This document shows positions 22,320 through 33,491 of a stretch of DNA of 64,000 nt, piece after piece. Positions within the stretch are counted from its first letter, which is position 1, and every line of letters starts with the position of its first letter. Origin of the DNA: Lingula anatina (Eukaryota > Brachiopoda > Lingulata > Lingulida > Lingulidae); NCBI RefSeq assembly GCF_001039355.2, contig NW_019775247.1, forward strand, positions 290,806-354,805, given 5' to 3'. The translations under genes were made by a program, and so were the position numbers. The notes under the pieces were generated by a model. It did no database searches and was not told the origin of the DNA. It was given only the letters and a program-made list of their open reading frames with translations.

Positions 22320-24010
22320 GTTGTATAATTTTAAAGGTGCGAATTGGGGGGGAAGTAGCCTTGCAGAATATTTGGACATAGAAAATGGGACTTGGGGGGA
22401 TTCTTAAAAGCGTAAAGAATATCTATTATCATTATATCACTTTTACCTACTCACTGAGTTATTTGAGTGAAAAGTAGGCTTCCTCTGTGCAAAAATGCTA
22501 CGTATAAAATTCATGAATTTCGATCATTAAAGGAGAATCCCAAAAGGCACGGCTCTCAAAGGTCGATCCACAGCATACAGTAGCAAAAATGAAAACACGC
22601 ACACGTGGTTTCTAAACTACGCGTAACTTTGTGGCCTTCTCCACTTGAGATGTCAATGTCTTATTTCTAGCATACCCGCGGTACCGTACAACCCACGGGG
22701 ATATAACCCTTAATTGCTAAGTTTCTCTCCCGGTTAAATCGCTCATATGGGTTTCAACCAGCAGTAACCTTTTGTTAAAAATGTTGTGTACTTGATTTCC
22801 TTTCTGTTTACTACAATACTTTTCAGTGAATTAGCAATAACAAACAAGAAAATCAAATAAAACGAATAATATAAGTACTTTCTTACTTACTTAATTAATG
22901 AATTAATTAATTAATGGATCATCAACAAAATCTAATTATTTTTAAATTAGCACACTTCCGACATATCCTGAAAAATTAATCAAAATATATATTTTTGATT
23001 TAGGCTGGTCCCGAGCAAACCAACGAGCAAACAAACAGAGGAGAAACATAATCTCCCTGGCGGTTGTTATAAACAAAGTGAAGTAAATATAAAACATGAA
23101 AGAAACAAAAATTATTTAGAAAAATTAGAATGAAGCCGACTCCCCAGAATCGCATTAAAATATAGTCACAGGAGTTCTGTTACAGGTGCACCATTTTTAT
23201 GGTCCACAACTCTTATCACTGTTATAAAAGTAATTTTTTATCTAAAGAAAACGTTGGTTAAATGTATTTTTTTTACTTTTAATACTAAGCACTTTTATGA
23301 TAGTTTTAAATTTGTCTGTGAAGTTTTAGGGCTATGATACAGCGGTAGGTATATATACCCTAACGGCCTTTCTGCACTTTTAAAGTTTGGGTTGTAAACA
23401 TTTTCTTTTCCACGTGAGCTGATAGAGTTACGATCAAATCTTGACAAATGACTCATTCCCAGGTCTTAATTTTCGTTGATACATGACCTGGTGCAAGTTC
23501 TTCATTCTTAACAGCATTGTTGCTCACGTCGATTCGTTTCGATATATGACAAAGCCTTTTGATGGTTTTTGTTTGCTTGTTTGCGCAATCTAAATAGCTT
23601 CACATTTGTGAACTGATGTTGACGTTCTTGTCCTTGACGAGGAAAAAATATTTTCCATTGATACTCTACGTCTGCGCATGTGCAAGCAGGTGAGTTTCTG
23701 TCTAGAGAGAGCCAGCATACATGTAGGAGCTTTCTGCGAAAATCTCTCGTCGGCCCAGAACGTGTTGAAATGCAAGGTCCAGTTTTCATTGATTGGTGAA
23801 TAGCCCACCCCTCCATCCTTCTGTATTCATAACAGGATAAGAATAGCTCCTTGTAATTTTAATGTCAATCTTTAATCTTAATGTAAAAGCTGCCAGTTGC
23901 ATTGTAGGTAGGGTAGCCGTCAATTGAATGTTTGTATAAGTCGAGTTCTCAAGAAAGTGAAGTCAATCACGGGTGACCCTGGCCACCCAGTGAATAGTCT
24001 ACAACATTGG
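22320..24010. other. Intergenic stretch without recognisable genes
   Basis: AT-rich, with TTAA-type runs at 22880-22915. A minus-strand frame at 23816-23508 is rich in Lys/Arg/Cys but shows no domain or splice context. Nothing else is supported. Confidence 0.35.
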
Positions 24011-24011
24011 T

Positions 24012-25370
24012 CAAAAAGGTTGTCCCACCCCCGTTTCCATGTACTTTTAGCACAGCGTGTGCGTCTACCGCGTACTGCAATTATCTCCTGTAGAAGGCGC
24101 GACTAGCCTTCAGCATGGGTAACAATTCTGTTATGTGGGATATTGTCCCATTCATCCTAAAGAGCGTGGCGGAATTGATCAAAATTATTTAGGAATTGGT
24201 TCTCCTCTGCAATGCACATTCCAATTTATGCCACAGGTGCTCAGTAGGATTAATATCAGGAATCAAAGACGGTTGTCCCATCCTCAGAGCCCTGTGTTTC
24301 TGCAACGAATCGTTTGCCAGACGAGAGCTGTAACAAGTGCGTTGTCACAATGAAGCCATTAGCATCCCTGAAGTCACCTCTTGCAAATGGAGTGAGATTT
24401 CTGTTGAGAATGTTACATTAAAATGCCCCTGTTACGTTTTGTTCCAAAGGGAACAATGTACTAATACCATGGGCTTGGAATGTTCGCCAAATGCGGATTG
24501 ATCTAACACCTCAGGCGATATTACCCTACACACACCCTTCCAAGAGGCATTTTTTAACATGTCTATGGACCCTCTCTGACCATCCATGGGATACAAGAAA
24601 TAATTTGATTCTGCATCAAAATCGACTTCCTTCCAGTGATGGATGGCCAGGTTCAGGTGCCTGTGGGATAACTGAACGTAGCATTCTCAGCTGATATCTC
24701 ATTCCATCTTCAAAAACTGACTTTGGGGTTAACTCCAGGCTTTATCATGACTGCACACTTGCTCATTCCTCTCGCCTGGCAAGTGTTTGTTGAAGAAACA
24801 CAATGATCTAAGTATGGAACCACCATCTCTGAGCCCTGATATTAAACTTACTAATCAACTGTGACATTAATTGGAGTGTGCAATGCAAAGGAGAACCAAC
24901 CCCATAAAAACGTGGACCAACTCCCCCAACTTGTTTAAGAAGAATGGGACAATATCCCACAAAACAGAATTGTAACCCGTGTTGAAGGCTTGTCGCGCCG
25001 TCTACAGGAGATCATTGCAGTACGCGGTAGACGCACACGCTGTTAGGCACATGATCTTTAACGATCACACCCTAATGCTAATTTTGTGTGAATTTGGTGA
25101 CATTTGATGGCGTCTTTTCAATTTTATAGACATTTCTTTACATCTGTAGAAGTCACAGTGAAACAGTCGATTTGAGGGGGTACCTCTTATAAATTTTACT
25201 AAATGGTATAAAATATGTTTATTTTCACCACTTTTTTTGTATTTTTTTAACCATTAATCATGTTAGACACGGTATCCGTAATAAAAAGCAATATTTCTAA
25301 CAATTTACAGCTGTAAGGTGATCATTTGTAAATAAAAGTACATGGAAATGGGGGTGGGACAACCTTTTTG
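24012..25370. mobile_element. Rearranged Tc1/mariner-like DNA transposon
   Basis: The outer ends are inverted repeats (CAAAAAGGTTGTCCCACCCC at the left, its complement at 25350-25370) and the match extends about 35 bp inward. Just inside are two inverted copies of the end of a Tc1-like transposase. On the plus strand at 24935-25045 this reads NIPQNRIVTRVEGLSRRLQE and RGRRTRC followed by a stop. The minus strand at 24150-24042 holds a decayed counterpart. Further matching inverted sequence (a CALQRRTN-type motif) lies at about 24205 (-) and 24885 (+). The element looks like a head-to-head rearrangement of transposase 3' halves and is inactive. Confidence 0.75.
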
Positions 25371-25766
25371 TTGTATTTATGCCTTTGTCATCAACACGCA
25401 CTAAAAAGCTTTTACCCATCAACAGTACATATTTTTAATGAGCAAAATGGAATTTAATTATTCTATTGTATCTTATCTTATCGACATATCATATCAATTT
25501 TCATTTTATACTTTTATTAATAAATATGGTAATAGATTAATTATTATCATTTTATATAACAATTATTTATCGATATTGCATTTTCAAATTTTCAAATCTA
25601 AATGACGCGTGCGTATATTATGCGCACTTACTAAATTACCAGAGCCTTCTATCATCCCACCTATACAGTTACAAGTATAGACCCGAAAAATTACTTTTAC
25701 TTTTTTTAAAGCCACATATACCTTTGATAACTTCAGGTGTGGTACAAGAACTGAAGAATACTCAAC
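25371..25766. other. Intergenic and 5' UTR of the TSP1/CILP-like gene
   Basis: Very AT-rich to about 25640. From about 25735 an acceptor-like TTCAG precedes GTGTGGTACAAGAACTGAAG, which may be 5' UTR. I see no TATA box or other promoter element that I would defend. Confidence 0.35.
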
Positions 25767-25803
25767 ATGGATGGAAATACAGACAGTCTAAATCCCGATA
25801 AAG
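25767..25803 (+). CDS. TSP1/Ig/CILP-like membrane protein, first coding exon
   Basis: ATG in good context (caacATGG) encodes MDGNTDSLNPDK and stops at a GTAATT donor in phase 1. This phase fits the exon at 29754 exactly (G + GT = Gly). There is no signal peptide, so the N-terminus is predicted to be cytoplasmic. The short exon is assigned from its start context, donor and phase; transcript data would be needed to confirm it. Confidence 0.6.
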
Positions 25804-26325
25804 GTAATTGTTTTTGTTTGGAAACGATTTAAACCTAATCGCACGTGTGTCATGTTTGTAAAGGACACTGGCATCCCCTACATGTACATCTCCATGCTTA
25901 CTGGTGACTTTTTCTTGTTAGATTTTACACAAGGAAATTTTACACAAGAATGCTCCATAAGTCTCTTAATTGCAACGTACTTAACATTTTGTATCCACCA
26001 GTGCAAACGGAAGAGTGGTTTTGTTTGGGAACAAATAAACGTGACGGCGATCTATGGTATTTTATTCGCGTGAGTAAGATGATACAATTATATTATATTC
26101 TGCATGAGTAAGAAAGATTCACCTTCCTGTTCAGGTGCCGTGTTTGGGACATGATAGACCCGTACGGTTGTTTAAAGAACAGCGTGTTTTTGGTGTGTTG
26201 CATGTTTTTCACTTTATTCTATTACAGGGCATATATAATTATGAAGGTTGCAACATTGCAAATTTATTATGCTTATACGATATTATACCGATTTGTTTCA
26301 CACAATCGACAAAGAAAGAAAATAA

Positions 26326-27217
26326 AGTCATATATCTCATAATGACAAAGAATTTTCTTTCACTGCAGCTACTGATGATCTGTAATTAGATGCACCACTC
26401 AAACGTATGGGTCTGCCGCTTATAGTTGTTCTAATGACGACAGGCTCCAGTGAGACTGCAGCAAACCAGTATACCTTGATGTTGAATATTGCACTTTTCT
26501 CTAAATTTTGTGTTAGGAGCGTATTTTTGTCAATTTCTCTTAAAGTCAATTTTTAGAGAAAATTGTTTGCTGTCTTATATTTGGTTTTGTTACACTGTGT
26601 GATTATATTGTGAAATTATAGACGTTTCTTCTGTTACTGTGTGCCCAGGTCGCACCATTTTGAAAGGTAGCTTGCGTTTCTATAAATACCTGAATGAGCC
26701 GTCTATGACTTCAGCTTTGCGCAGTGGCGGTACCATAGCCAATGAGGTTCATCCGAGGCGTGGTTATTGCTAGTTGAAAACTATACCCAATACCCCGTGC
26801 TGACGTCGTGAAATACCGACGGTGGCACAATTTTTGTACGCCTCTACGGGGGCTAATGAAACAAAAAGAAAACCATTAATGAACCCTTGCATTAACTGTT
26901 TAGCTATCTCAGTTGTCATGGATCATTATTGTTGCAGTATTCGATGTGCCAACGATCAAATTTGCTGACAATAACATTCAGCTTCAGACAGGATGAGACA
27001 AAGGTATTCTAGATATTTACCAGAGGCTAGATAAGGTGCTCCGAACTGGCCCTCGTCTCCAGTCAAACGACTTGGCACATCTAACACATTTCACTCTGTA
27101 GGTAATAGGACGGAGAGCAGAGAGTGACGGAATACGGCGCATGGTGAACGTTTAAAGAGCAGCGACCATTGGTTTTAAATTTCGAACAGCCACCTAACAC
27201 TTCACGTAATATTGGTC
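26326..27217. repeat. ~0.9-kb direct repeat, copy 1
   Basis: Near-identical to 28008-28912 over its whole length with small indels, including ACTGATGATCTGTAATTAGA and GGTGCTCCGAACTGGCCCTC. It lies in the first intron of the TSP1/CILP-like gene. The spacer between the copies holds an N (27857). It is either a segmental duplication or unmerged haplotypes. Confidence 0.85.
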
Positions 27218-27399
27218 AGACAGAGAACGATATTGTAAGTTTGATAGCACTCAGCACCTCATACGGCAGCGGGACTGTATCCTCCCCAGGGAGGCGAGAT
27301 CGTGTACACAGTGTGTTTTGACCAGTTATCTACTTGTTATTTGTATGTACATATTTGTAAAAGTCTAACGAACATATTAATATGGAGTTTAGACTCAAA

Positions 27400-27406
27400 A
27401 TAAATA

Positions 27407-27443
<37 letters not shown>

Positions 27444-27445
27444 AT
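27400..27445. repeat. ATT microsatellite
   Basis: A run of TAT/TTA units at about 27407-27440 in the first intron of the TSP1/CILP-like gene. Confidence 0.9.
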
Positions 27446-27616
27446 TCTTACAAAATACCTTGTCTTAAGTTCCTGTTCATGTCCCGTGAACTTTTGAATA
27501 TGTCTCAAATTCACTTGTCTCATGAAGTGCACGTCAGAATACGACGACAGTTTCTGATCACAGAACTACTGCAAAATTCGGCAAGGCCACCAAAATCACA
27601 AAAACGTGTAAACAAT

Positions 27617-27856
27617 GGCTAGGAACCCTTTTTGCACTAACTTATTCGTGCTGTCCAGTAAACGAACGACTTAGGTTGGGAAAAATGTCAAAGGTTTCTC
27701 AGCTGAAACCAGTCCAGCTTTAGGCCGGTGTAACACATATTATATCCCACCGGAAGCCACCCATGGCAAAATGCCAAAAATCTAAAATGGAAAATATCAT
27801 GGAAACTGGTCTTTTATTGTCTTTTATTACAACGCTAATGTAGTCAAAGTAACGGC
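27617..27856. mobile_element. Foldback element family B, partial copy cut at N
   Basis: Carries TGTCCAGTAAACGAACGA, TTTAGGCCGGTGTAACACAT and CCACCCATGGCAAAATGCC, shared with the copies at 30411 and 31480. It also shares the following block AACGCTAATGTAGTCAAAGT. The sequence stops matching at the N (27857). Confidence 0.7.
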
Positions 27857-28007
27857 ANCCGTCCAATCATCTTCGTTTGCGTTAGTGGTTTTCTGAGTAG
27901 TTGGCCGATTTCCTGCCCATCTTCCGCACGTGGCAGTCACTCCGTCTCATTCATTGTATCGGTCCCTGCAATCCTTTTGTTTTGATATCAGCCCCGTGGT
28001 ATGTATA

Positions 28008-28912
28008 GTCATATATCTCATAATGACAAAGAATTTTCTTTCACTGCAGCTACTGATGATCTGTAATTAGATGCACCACTCAAACGTATGGGTCTGCCGC
28101 TTATAGTTGTTCTAATGACGACAGGCTCCAGTGAGACTGCAGCAAACCAGTATACCTTGATGTTGAATATTTCACTTTTCTCTAAATTTTGTGTTAGGAG
28201 CGTATTTTTGTCAATTTCTCTTAAAGTTAATTTTTAGAGAAAATTGTGTGCTGTCTTATATTTGTTTTTGTTACACTGAGTGATTATATTGTGAAATTAT
28301 AGACGTTTCTTCTGTTACTGTGTGCCCAGGTAGCACCATTTTGAAAGGTAGCTCGCTTTTCTATAAATACCTGAATGAGCCGTATTTGACTTCAGCTTTG
28401 CGCAGTGGCGGTACCATAGCCAATGAGGTTTATCCGAGGCGTGGTTATTGCTAGTTGAAAACTATACCCAATACCCCGTGCTGACGTCGTGAAATACCGA
28501 CGGCAGCACAATTTTTGTACGCCTCTACGGGGGCTAATAAAACGAAATGAAAACCATTAATTAGCCCTTGCATTTACCTCAATATTTTAAAACTGCATAA
28601 CTGTTTAGCTATTTCGGGTTTCATGGATCATTATTATAGCAATATTCGATGTGCCAACATCTGACAACAACATTCAGCTTCAAACAAGATGAGACATAGG
28701 TATTCTAGATCTTTACCAGAGGCTAGATGAGGTGCTCCGAACTGGCCCTCGTCTCAAGTCACACCACAGGGCACACCTAACACATTTCACTCTGTAGGTA
28801 ACAGGACGGAGAGCAGGGAGAGACAGAATACGGCGCGTGGTGAACGTTTAAAGAACAGCGACCTTTTTTTCTTTAATCGAACAGCCACTTAACACTTCAC
28901 GTAATACTCTCA
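28008..28912. repeat. ~0.9-kb direct repeat, copy 2
   Basis: Second copy of the 26326-27217 sequence in the same orientation. It has an extra insertion near 28575-28600 and scattered substitutions. Confidence 0.85.
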
Positions 28913-28972
28913 CAAAGTTCGGGTTGGCTGGACACATCGCTGTCAGCAAGTATATGGGGCGAAGTACTCTCA

Positions 28973-29324
28973 CTAGTGGACTTGATTTGGTCTTAAAGTG
29001 CAATTTAAGTTCAGAAATAGTCTTACTCATGGTTTAAGATCATGTAAGACTATTTGAAATTGGTCTAACAGCCAATTTTAATTAAAAGTTGTCTCCCCTT
29101 ACACATTCTCCTATTGTGAGCAGAGCTAGGTGTCCTCTATTGTGAGGGGAGGTATCCCCCATTGTGAGGGGAGGAAACTACTTGAACACTTATGTAGAAG
29201 TTAGATCATTTTTGATCTTAAAAACAGATTCAGTCCATTTTAAGACTACTGCTGTAATGTTTAAGATCGTGTAAGATCACTTGTGAACTTAAATTGCACT
29301 TTAAGACCAAATCCAGCCCACTAG
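28973..29324. mobile_element. MITE with ~53-bp terminal inverted repeats
   Basis: The left end (CTAGTGGACTTGATTTGGTC) and right end (complement of GACCAAATCCAGCCCACTAG) form an inverted pair about 53 bp long with few mismatches. CTAG occurs at both outer ends. The interior has a second smaller hairpin (TTTAAGATC/GATCTTAAA-type) and three GTGAGGGGAGG-like repeats near 29110-29170. Confidence 0.8.
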
Positions 29325-29654
29325 CTAGTGTCTGTAAAGGGGAACGTAATATGGTTTCTGGCAGACTTCAAGTACAAGCCCTGTCACAATGGACCTCATT
29401 CCGATGTGTGTCCTTCCTCATTGCCTTTAGCTCCTTAAATGCCGCGTACCCCTTTGACGGCTTTGCAGTCCTATATGAAGGTACTAGGGGTAGGGAGACA
29501 CGCGATACGGAGCCATTTCCACTACTGTAGCAGTGTCGTCATGGTCAGACTGCATGGTGACAGTTTATTAAGCAATTGGCAATGCCGTAATCTGCAGCAC
29601 CGTATTTTGAGCCCCTTCTTATACTCATTTTCAGGTATTTTTTATTTTATTTTT

Positions 29655-29660
29655 CAACTC

Positions 29661-29715
<55 letters not shown>

Positions 29716-29716
29716 A
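29655..29716. repeat. ATT microsatellite before exon 2
   Basis: A long ATT run ends about 40 bp before the acceptor of the exon at 29754. Confidence 0.9.
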
Positions 29717-29753
29717 TATTTATTTTAATAAATTCTGATTGCATTTTCGTAAG

Positions 29754-30137
29754 GTGGAAAATATAAAGAAAGCAAACGTGCCGGTGCGTATTACCTGAAT
29801 CCTACTTATGGTGCACATCAAACGGAAACCAGTGTCCACGAGAACTCCTCGGATGATCCTCCCTACGAGCAGCTCGGACAAACCGGGAAACAAACTCAAC
29901 CAATATACGACAACATAAAACGGCCGAGCTATGAAGAACAACCTACCTCTCCTTCGGGTAGAGGAGCTATGAAGCAACGCGGAAGAGGGAGGCTTATCGC
30001 AATTGCTGTCGGCGTTGCTCTGCTGTTAGCAGCTATTGGCCTGGCGCTCACGTTAATTGGTGTGTTTGTCATCGCTCCCCAAGGAACAGATGATGCAAAA
30101 GCTGATACAGCTCGTCTCAAGGATAATGAAACTCATG
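29754..30137 (+). CDS. TSP1/Ig/CILP-like protein: cytoplasmic tail with ITAM-like motif and membrane anchor
   Basis: Exon between a TAAG acceptor and a GTTAGT donor, phase 1 to phase 1. It encodes about 80 polar residues rich in Tyr, then a basic cluster (MKQRGRGR) and a single hydrophobic segment (about residues 93-120, LIAIAVGVALLLAAIGLALT onward). It then enters a short linker leading to the TSP1 repeats. With no signal peptide and the basic residues on the N-terminal side, a type II orientation (N-terminus inside) is predicted. The tail holds Y50-EQL and Y64-DNI with ten residues between, matching the ITAM spacing rule YxxL/I-x(6-12)-YxxL/I. Further tyrosines lie at 25, 26, 31 and 72. Phosphorylation-dependent signalling is an inference. 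Confidence 0.72.
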
Positions 30138-30410
30138 GTTAGTGTCATTGCCAAATTTCTTAAAACTAACTGCCCTGTTTTAAATATTGTTTTACTTTAC
30201 ATCTGAATTTGTTCGAATTGTTTTAGCAATTTTAAAGTGTGTCGATGATATTCATTTCCGAAATGTCCGTGTGTGATAATCAATCGATCAGTCAATCATG
30301 TCAACCGCATAAATATCATCAATTAAGCAACAGCATGAATAGATTTCTAGATACGACGGCCAACCATGACACTAGTAAAATTATGTTATGCCGATTAAAA
30401 AGATATATGC

Positions 30411-30990
30411 AGTATATAGGAACCATTTTTGCACTAACTTATTCGTGTTGTCCAGTAAACGAACAAATTAGGTTTCTCAGCTGAAACCAGCCCAATTTTA
30501 GGCCGGTGTAATACATATTGTATTCCACCGGAATCCACCCATGGCAAAAAGCCAAAAATCAAAAATGGAAAATATCATGGAAACTGGGTAACTTAAAAAT
30601 TATGAGAGTTATCATTTCTAATGTTCTAAGGCATGGTCATTCATTTGGAAAAATTAAGGAGTCATCAGAGGTCAAAGTCATACATAAGTGTTATGGTCAA
30701 TCTCGAAAAAGGACCAAAATAGCTTAAAATCCAACATCAACTTTCTTCATTTTTTGTGACCCTATGTCTTGGCGGCCATTTTGGATTTTTGACCATTTGC
30801 CATAGGTGGATTCCGGTGGGATATTATGTGGGTTATTATGGCCCAAAATTGGACTGGATTCAGTTGAGAGACCTTTGTTAACATTTTTCCAACTTCAATG
30901 GGGGAATTTTGTTTGTTTACTGGACTAGTGTCTTTTATTACAACGCTAATGTAGTCACAGTAACGGTATTCTATATTACCGCATCATATA
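30411..30990. mobile_element. Foldback element family B, full copy
   Basis: The left arm (GTCCAGTAAACGAAC ... CCACCGGAATCCACCCATGG) is matched by an inverted right arm (CATAGGTGGATTCCGGTGGG ... GTTTACTGGAC, 30800-30925). Each arm is over 130 bp. It has no coding capacity. It lies in the intron just upstream of the first TSP1 exon. Confidence 0.8.
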
Positions 30991-31062
30991 TCCATGTACT
31001 TGCCTTTTTACAAAACAATACCTGGTGAATATTAATTATCTATATTTCATATAATTAAGCAG

Positions 31063-31245
31063 CAATCGACGGTCAATGGTCAGCATGGAATGTCTGGACC
31101 ACGTGTACGGAGACGTGTGGCAGCGGTGTGCAAACGCGACAGAGAACTTGCTCCGACCCAGCGCCACAAAATGGCGGATTGAACTGTTCTGGTTCATCAT
31201 TGGAAAGTCGACCCTGTTCCAACGGAGCGTGTGCTCCGGGATCAG
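31063..31245 (+). CDS. TSP1 repeat exon 1
   Basis: Phase 1 to phase 1 exon (acceptor AG 31061-31062, donor GTAGGT). It encodes [37 protein letters not shown], then LNC and the last cysteine pair. The WxxWxxW-CxxxC-R core and six cysteines are complete. In TSP1 repeats the Trp/Arg ladder binds glycans or protein partners and the first Trp is often C-mannosylated. The domain is predicted to be extracellular. Confidence 0.85.
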
Positions 31246-31295
31246 GTAGGTATAAAAACCACCTTTGGAAAAACTAAATATCGGGTAAATAAAAA

Positions 31296-31391
31296 TACCC
31301 AGCGCCACAAAATGGCGGATTGAACTGTTCTGGTTCATCATTGGAAAGTCGACCCTGTTCCAATGGTAATTGTTCTCCGGGATCAGGTAGG
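31296..31391 (+). pseudogene. Partial duplicate of the TSP1 exon (3' half only)
   Basis: Nearly identical to the second half of the exon at 31063-31245, including ACAAAATGGCGGATTGAACT and the donor GATCAGGTAGGTAT. It has no acceptor or first half. It is either a truncated tandem duplication or a misplaced half of the exon broken at 31992. Confidence 0.8.
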
Positions 31392-31479
31392 TATATAGAA
31401 GCCAATTTTTAATCTTTATTTATTTATTTATTTATTTATTTTTATTTATTTATTGTTTTGTATATGCATTTAATAGGAA

Positions 31480-31850
31480 GCATTTTTGTATTAATTTATC
31501 TGTGTAGTCCAGTAAACGAACCCAATTTTCCCACTGAAGTTGGAAATAATGTTAACAAAGGTTTCTCAACTGAATCCATTCCAGATTTGGGCCAGTATAC
31601 CCAAAATAATATCCCACCGGAATCCACCCATGGCATAGTGGCAAAAATATGCATAGGGGAGGGTATTTAAGTGGGCATATTAAATGGAAAATGGGTAACT
31701 TTAAAGTTTTTGATATGCCCACTTAAACAACATCCTCCCCCCATGTATTGACGGCCGTTTTGGATTTTTGGCCATTTGGCATGGATCCTTATCTATACTA
31801 GCCGCATCATATGTTCATGTACTTGCCTTTTAACATAATAATATCTGATA
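31480..31850. mobile_element. Foldback element family B, third copy
   Basis: The left arm GTCCAGTAAACGAACCC ... CCACCGGAATCCACCCATGG is intact. The right arm is short (GACGGCCGTTTTGGATTTTT onward). The flanking sequence to the next TSP1 exon (GCATCATATGTTCATGTACT, TTGCCTTTTAACATAATAAT) parallels the flank of the 30411 copy, so element, intron and exon were duplicated as a unit. Confidence 0.75.
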
Positions 31851-31908
31851 AATATTAATATCTGATAAATATTAATTCTCTACATTACATATAATTCAAT
31901 AGCAATCG

Positions 31909-31991
31909 ACGGCCAATGGTCACCGTGGAGTGGCTGGACCATGTGTTCAGAGACGTGTGGCGGCGGTGTGCAAACTCGACAGAGAACTTGC
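31909..31991 (+). CDS. TSP1 repeat exon 2, cut off by an N
   Basis: After the AATAG acceptor the phase-1 frame reads [20 protein letters not shown] and GVQTRQRTC, then the sequence hits N at 31992 and becomes unrelated. The domain lacks its second half and a donor. The closest match to the missing half is the orphan piece at 31296-31391. I read this as an assembly join rather than a real exon end. Confidence 0.65.
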
Positions 31992-31992
31992 N

Positions 31993-32207
31993 TAATCATA
32001 ATTAGAAGATATGCCATTTTCCCTGTCATATATGATTCTAGTTTTCCTGTTCATCAAAGTAGAGAATGCAATACTGTATGATTCCAACAGTTTCTGATTA
32101 TTGTCATTTAAGTCTGTTAGCTCACCTGCCTTTGTTGTGAAGGCTTCCTTTATTTCCTCTGTTGTGGCTTCAGGCTCCACGCATAGTGTACTGTAGTGAT
32201 CCACCAT
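31993..32207 (-). pseudogene. J-domain-like (DnaJ) N-terminal fragment cut at an N
   Basis: On the minus strand an ATG at 32207 in good context (AAGATGG) opens VDHYSTLCVEPEATTEEIKE and continues KLLESYSIAFSTLMNRKTRI, YDRENG. This has the helix I-II and helix III-IV pattern of a J-domain (Y..L.V...A...EIK.A, A...L.....R..YD), but the loop lacks the HPD tripeptide needed to stimulate Hsp70. The frame ends at the N at 31992. It may be a retro-copy or the start of an unrelated gene joined here by misassembly. Confidence 0.5.
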
Positions 32208-32592
32208 CTTGGCTTGCTGTAGAGCTCTTTGTTTACAGTGTGCAGTTCAGATCAGATTTATATCACTTATTTCATCTAACTTGCACGGTTTTAGTCCTTA
32301 ATATTTTCAAATACTACTTCCTCATATGTTCATATTCCCTTTTCAACTTGTTTAGATGATTTAGAAATCTTGGTTCTGGCATAAAAGTGCAATTATTAGA
32401 GAGCCATGCACATGATCATCCTGCTGTCAGCCATCTTATACATTATACCTATATTGTACTTATAAATCTACATGTAACATGCCACAGGCAATACCTTGAA
32501 ACCATACGGGACATGCAACAGATATTTTATGGGTAGCAAAGCCTTTAAATGTCCTTTTACACATATAATTTCGGGATGTACAAACACACATT

Positions 32593-32607
32593 GTGTTTTT
32601 TTTTTTT

Positions 32608-32645
<38 letters not shown>
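32593..32645. repeat. T run followed by GT microsatellite
   Basis: A T run (32597-32612) followed by about 16 GT units. It lies upstream of the TSP1 exon at 32766. Confidence 0.95.
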
Positions 32646-32648
<3 letters not shown>

Positions 32649-32765
32649 AACGTGACATGGTATATGAGGCAGCTAGTGACGCACACTTGAGCTACATGCA
32701 AACCTTTATAATCTCTGAAACCAAAATTTGACGGACTAAACGCTCAGTGTTTTGTTACTCTTCAG

Positions 32766-32936
32766 TTAATGGAAACTGGTCGGCTTGGAGCTCTTGGTCA
32801 GAATGTTCCAGTGCCTGTGGCGACGGCGTGCAGACACGTCAACGGAAATGTGATCACCCTGCCCCGCAACATGGCGGACTGAACTGCTCCGGACCCAGCA
32901 ATGAAACACAGCCATGTTATGTTAGACCTTGTCAAG
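32766..32936 (+). CDS. TSP1 repeat exon 3
   Basis: Phase 1 to phase 1 exon (acceptor TTCAG, donor GTATTT). It encodes NGNWSAWSSWSECSSACGDG, VQTRQRKCDHPAPQHGG, LNCSGPSNETQPCYVRPC. It is a complete TSP1 domain with three Trp, the Arg ladder and six Cys, plus an N-glycosylation site (NET). The conserved phase-1 borders make it freely shufflable with its neighbours. Confidence 0.88.
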
Positions 32937-33491
32937 GTATTTATGGATGTGTAGAGCAAAAGCCATAGCAATTTCTTCACCTCACAACAATGATGACAGC
33001 TCACGTGTTTAACCACGTGTGTTACATGTGATTGCTACATAAGTGATGCAGCGTTTTTTAAGGAGGACACCAAGATTGTCAACCAGTGATGTCATAATAG
33101 CTAACGACTTTCACAACTTGTATAGTATTTGGTTTTGATATTTTGACAAGTATTGTTTTGACTTCGAACCTTTTCAAGTAGCTAGATCTTATTTAGACGT
33201 GTAGTTGTAGCTCTTTGGTGTAAAACTAAAAATAATTTCCTGTTTTACTTAATCCCTAATAAATATATTTATATCGGATAATATCCAATAAAGTAAGATT
33301 AGTGTATAGATACGATCATTATCAGAAGGCCAATTAGGAACGACATAACAGGGATTTATATTAGTAATGGACAGGGTTAGATAAAAGCTCCTTAATGACA
33401 GTCCTTAAGTACTAAGTACATGTTTTGAATATTAGATGGATCTAAACCCCTTTGCATTTACGCCGATCTTCATATCTTTTTTACTCTGTAG

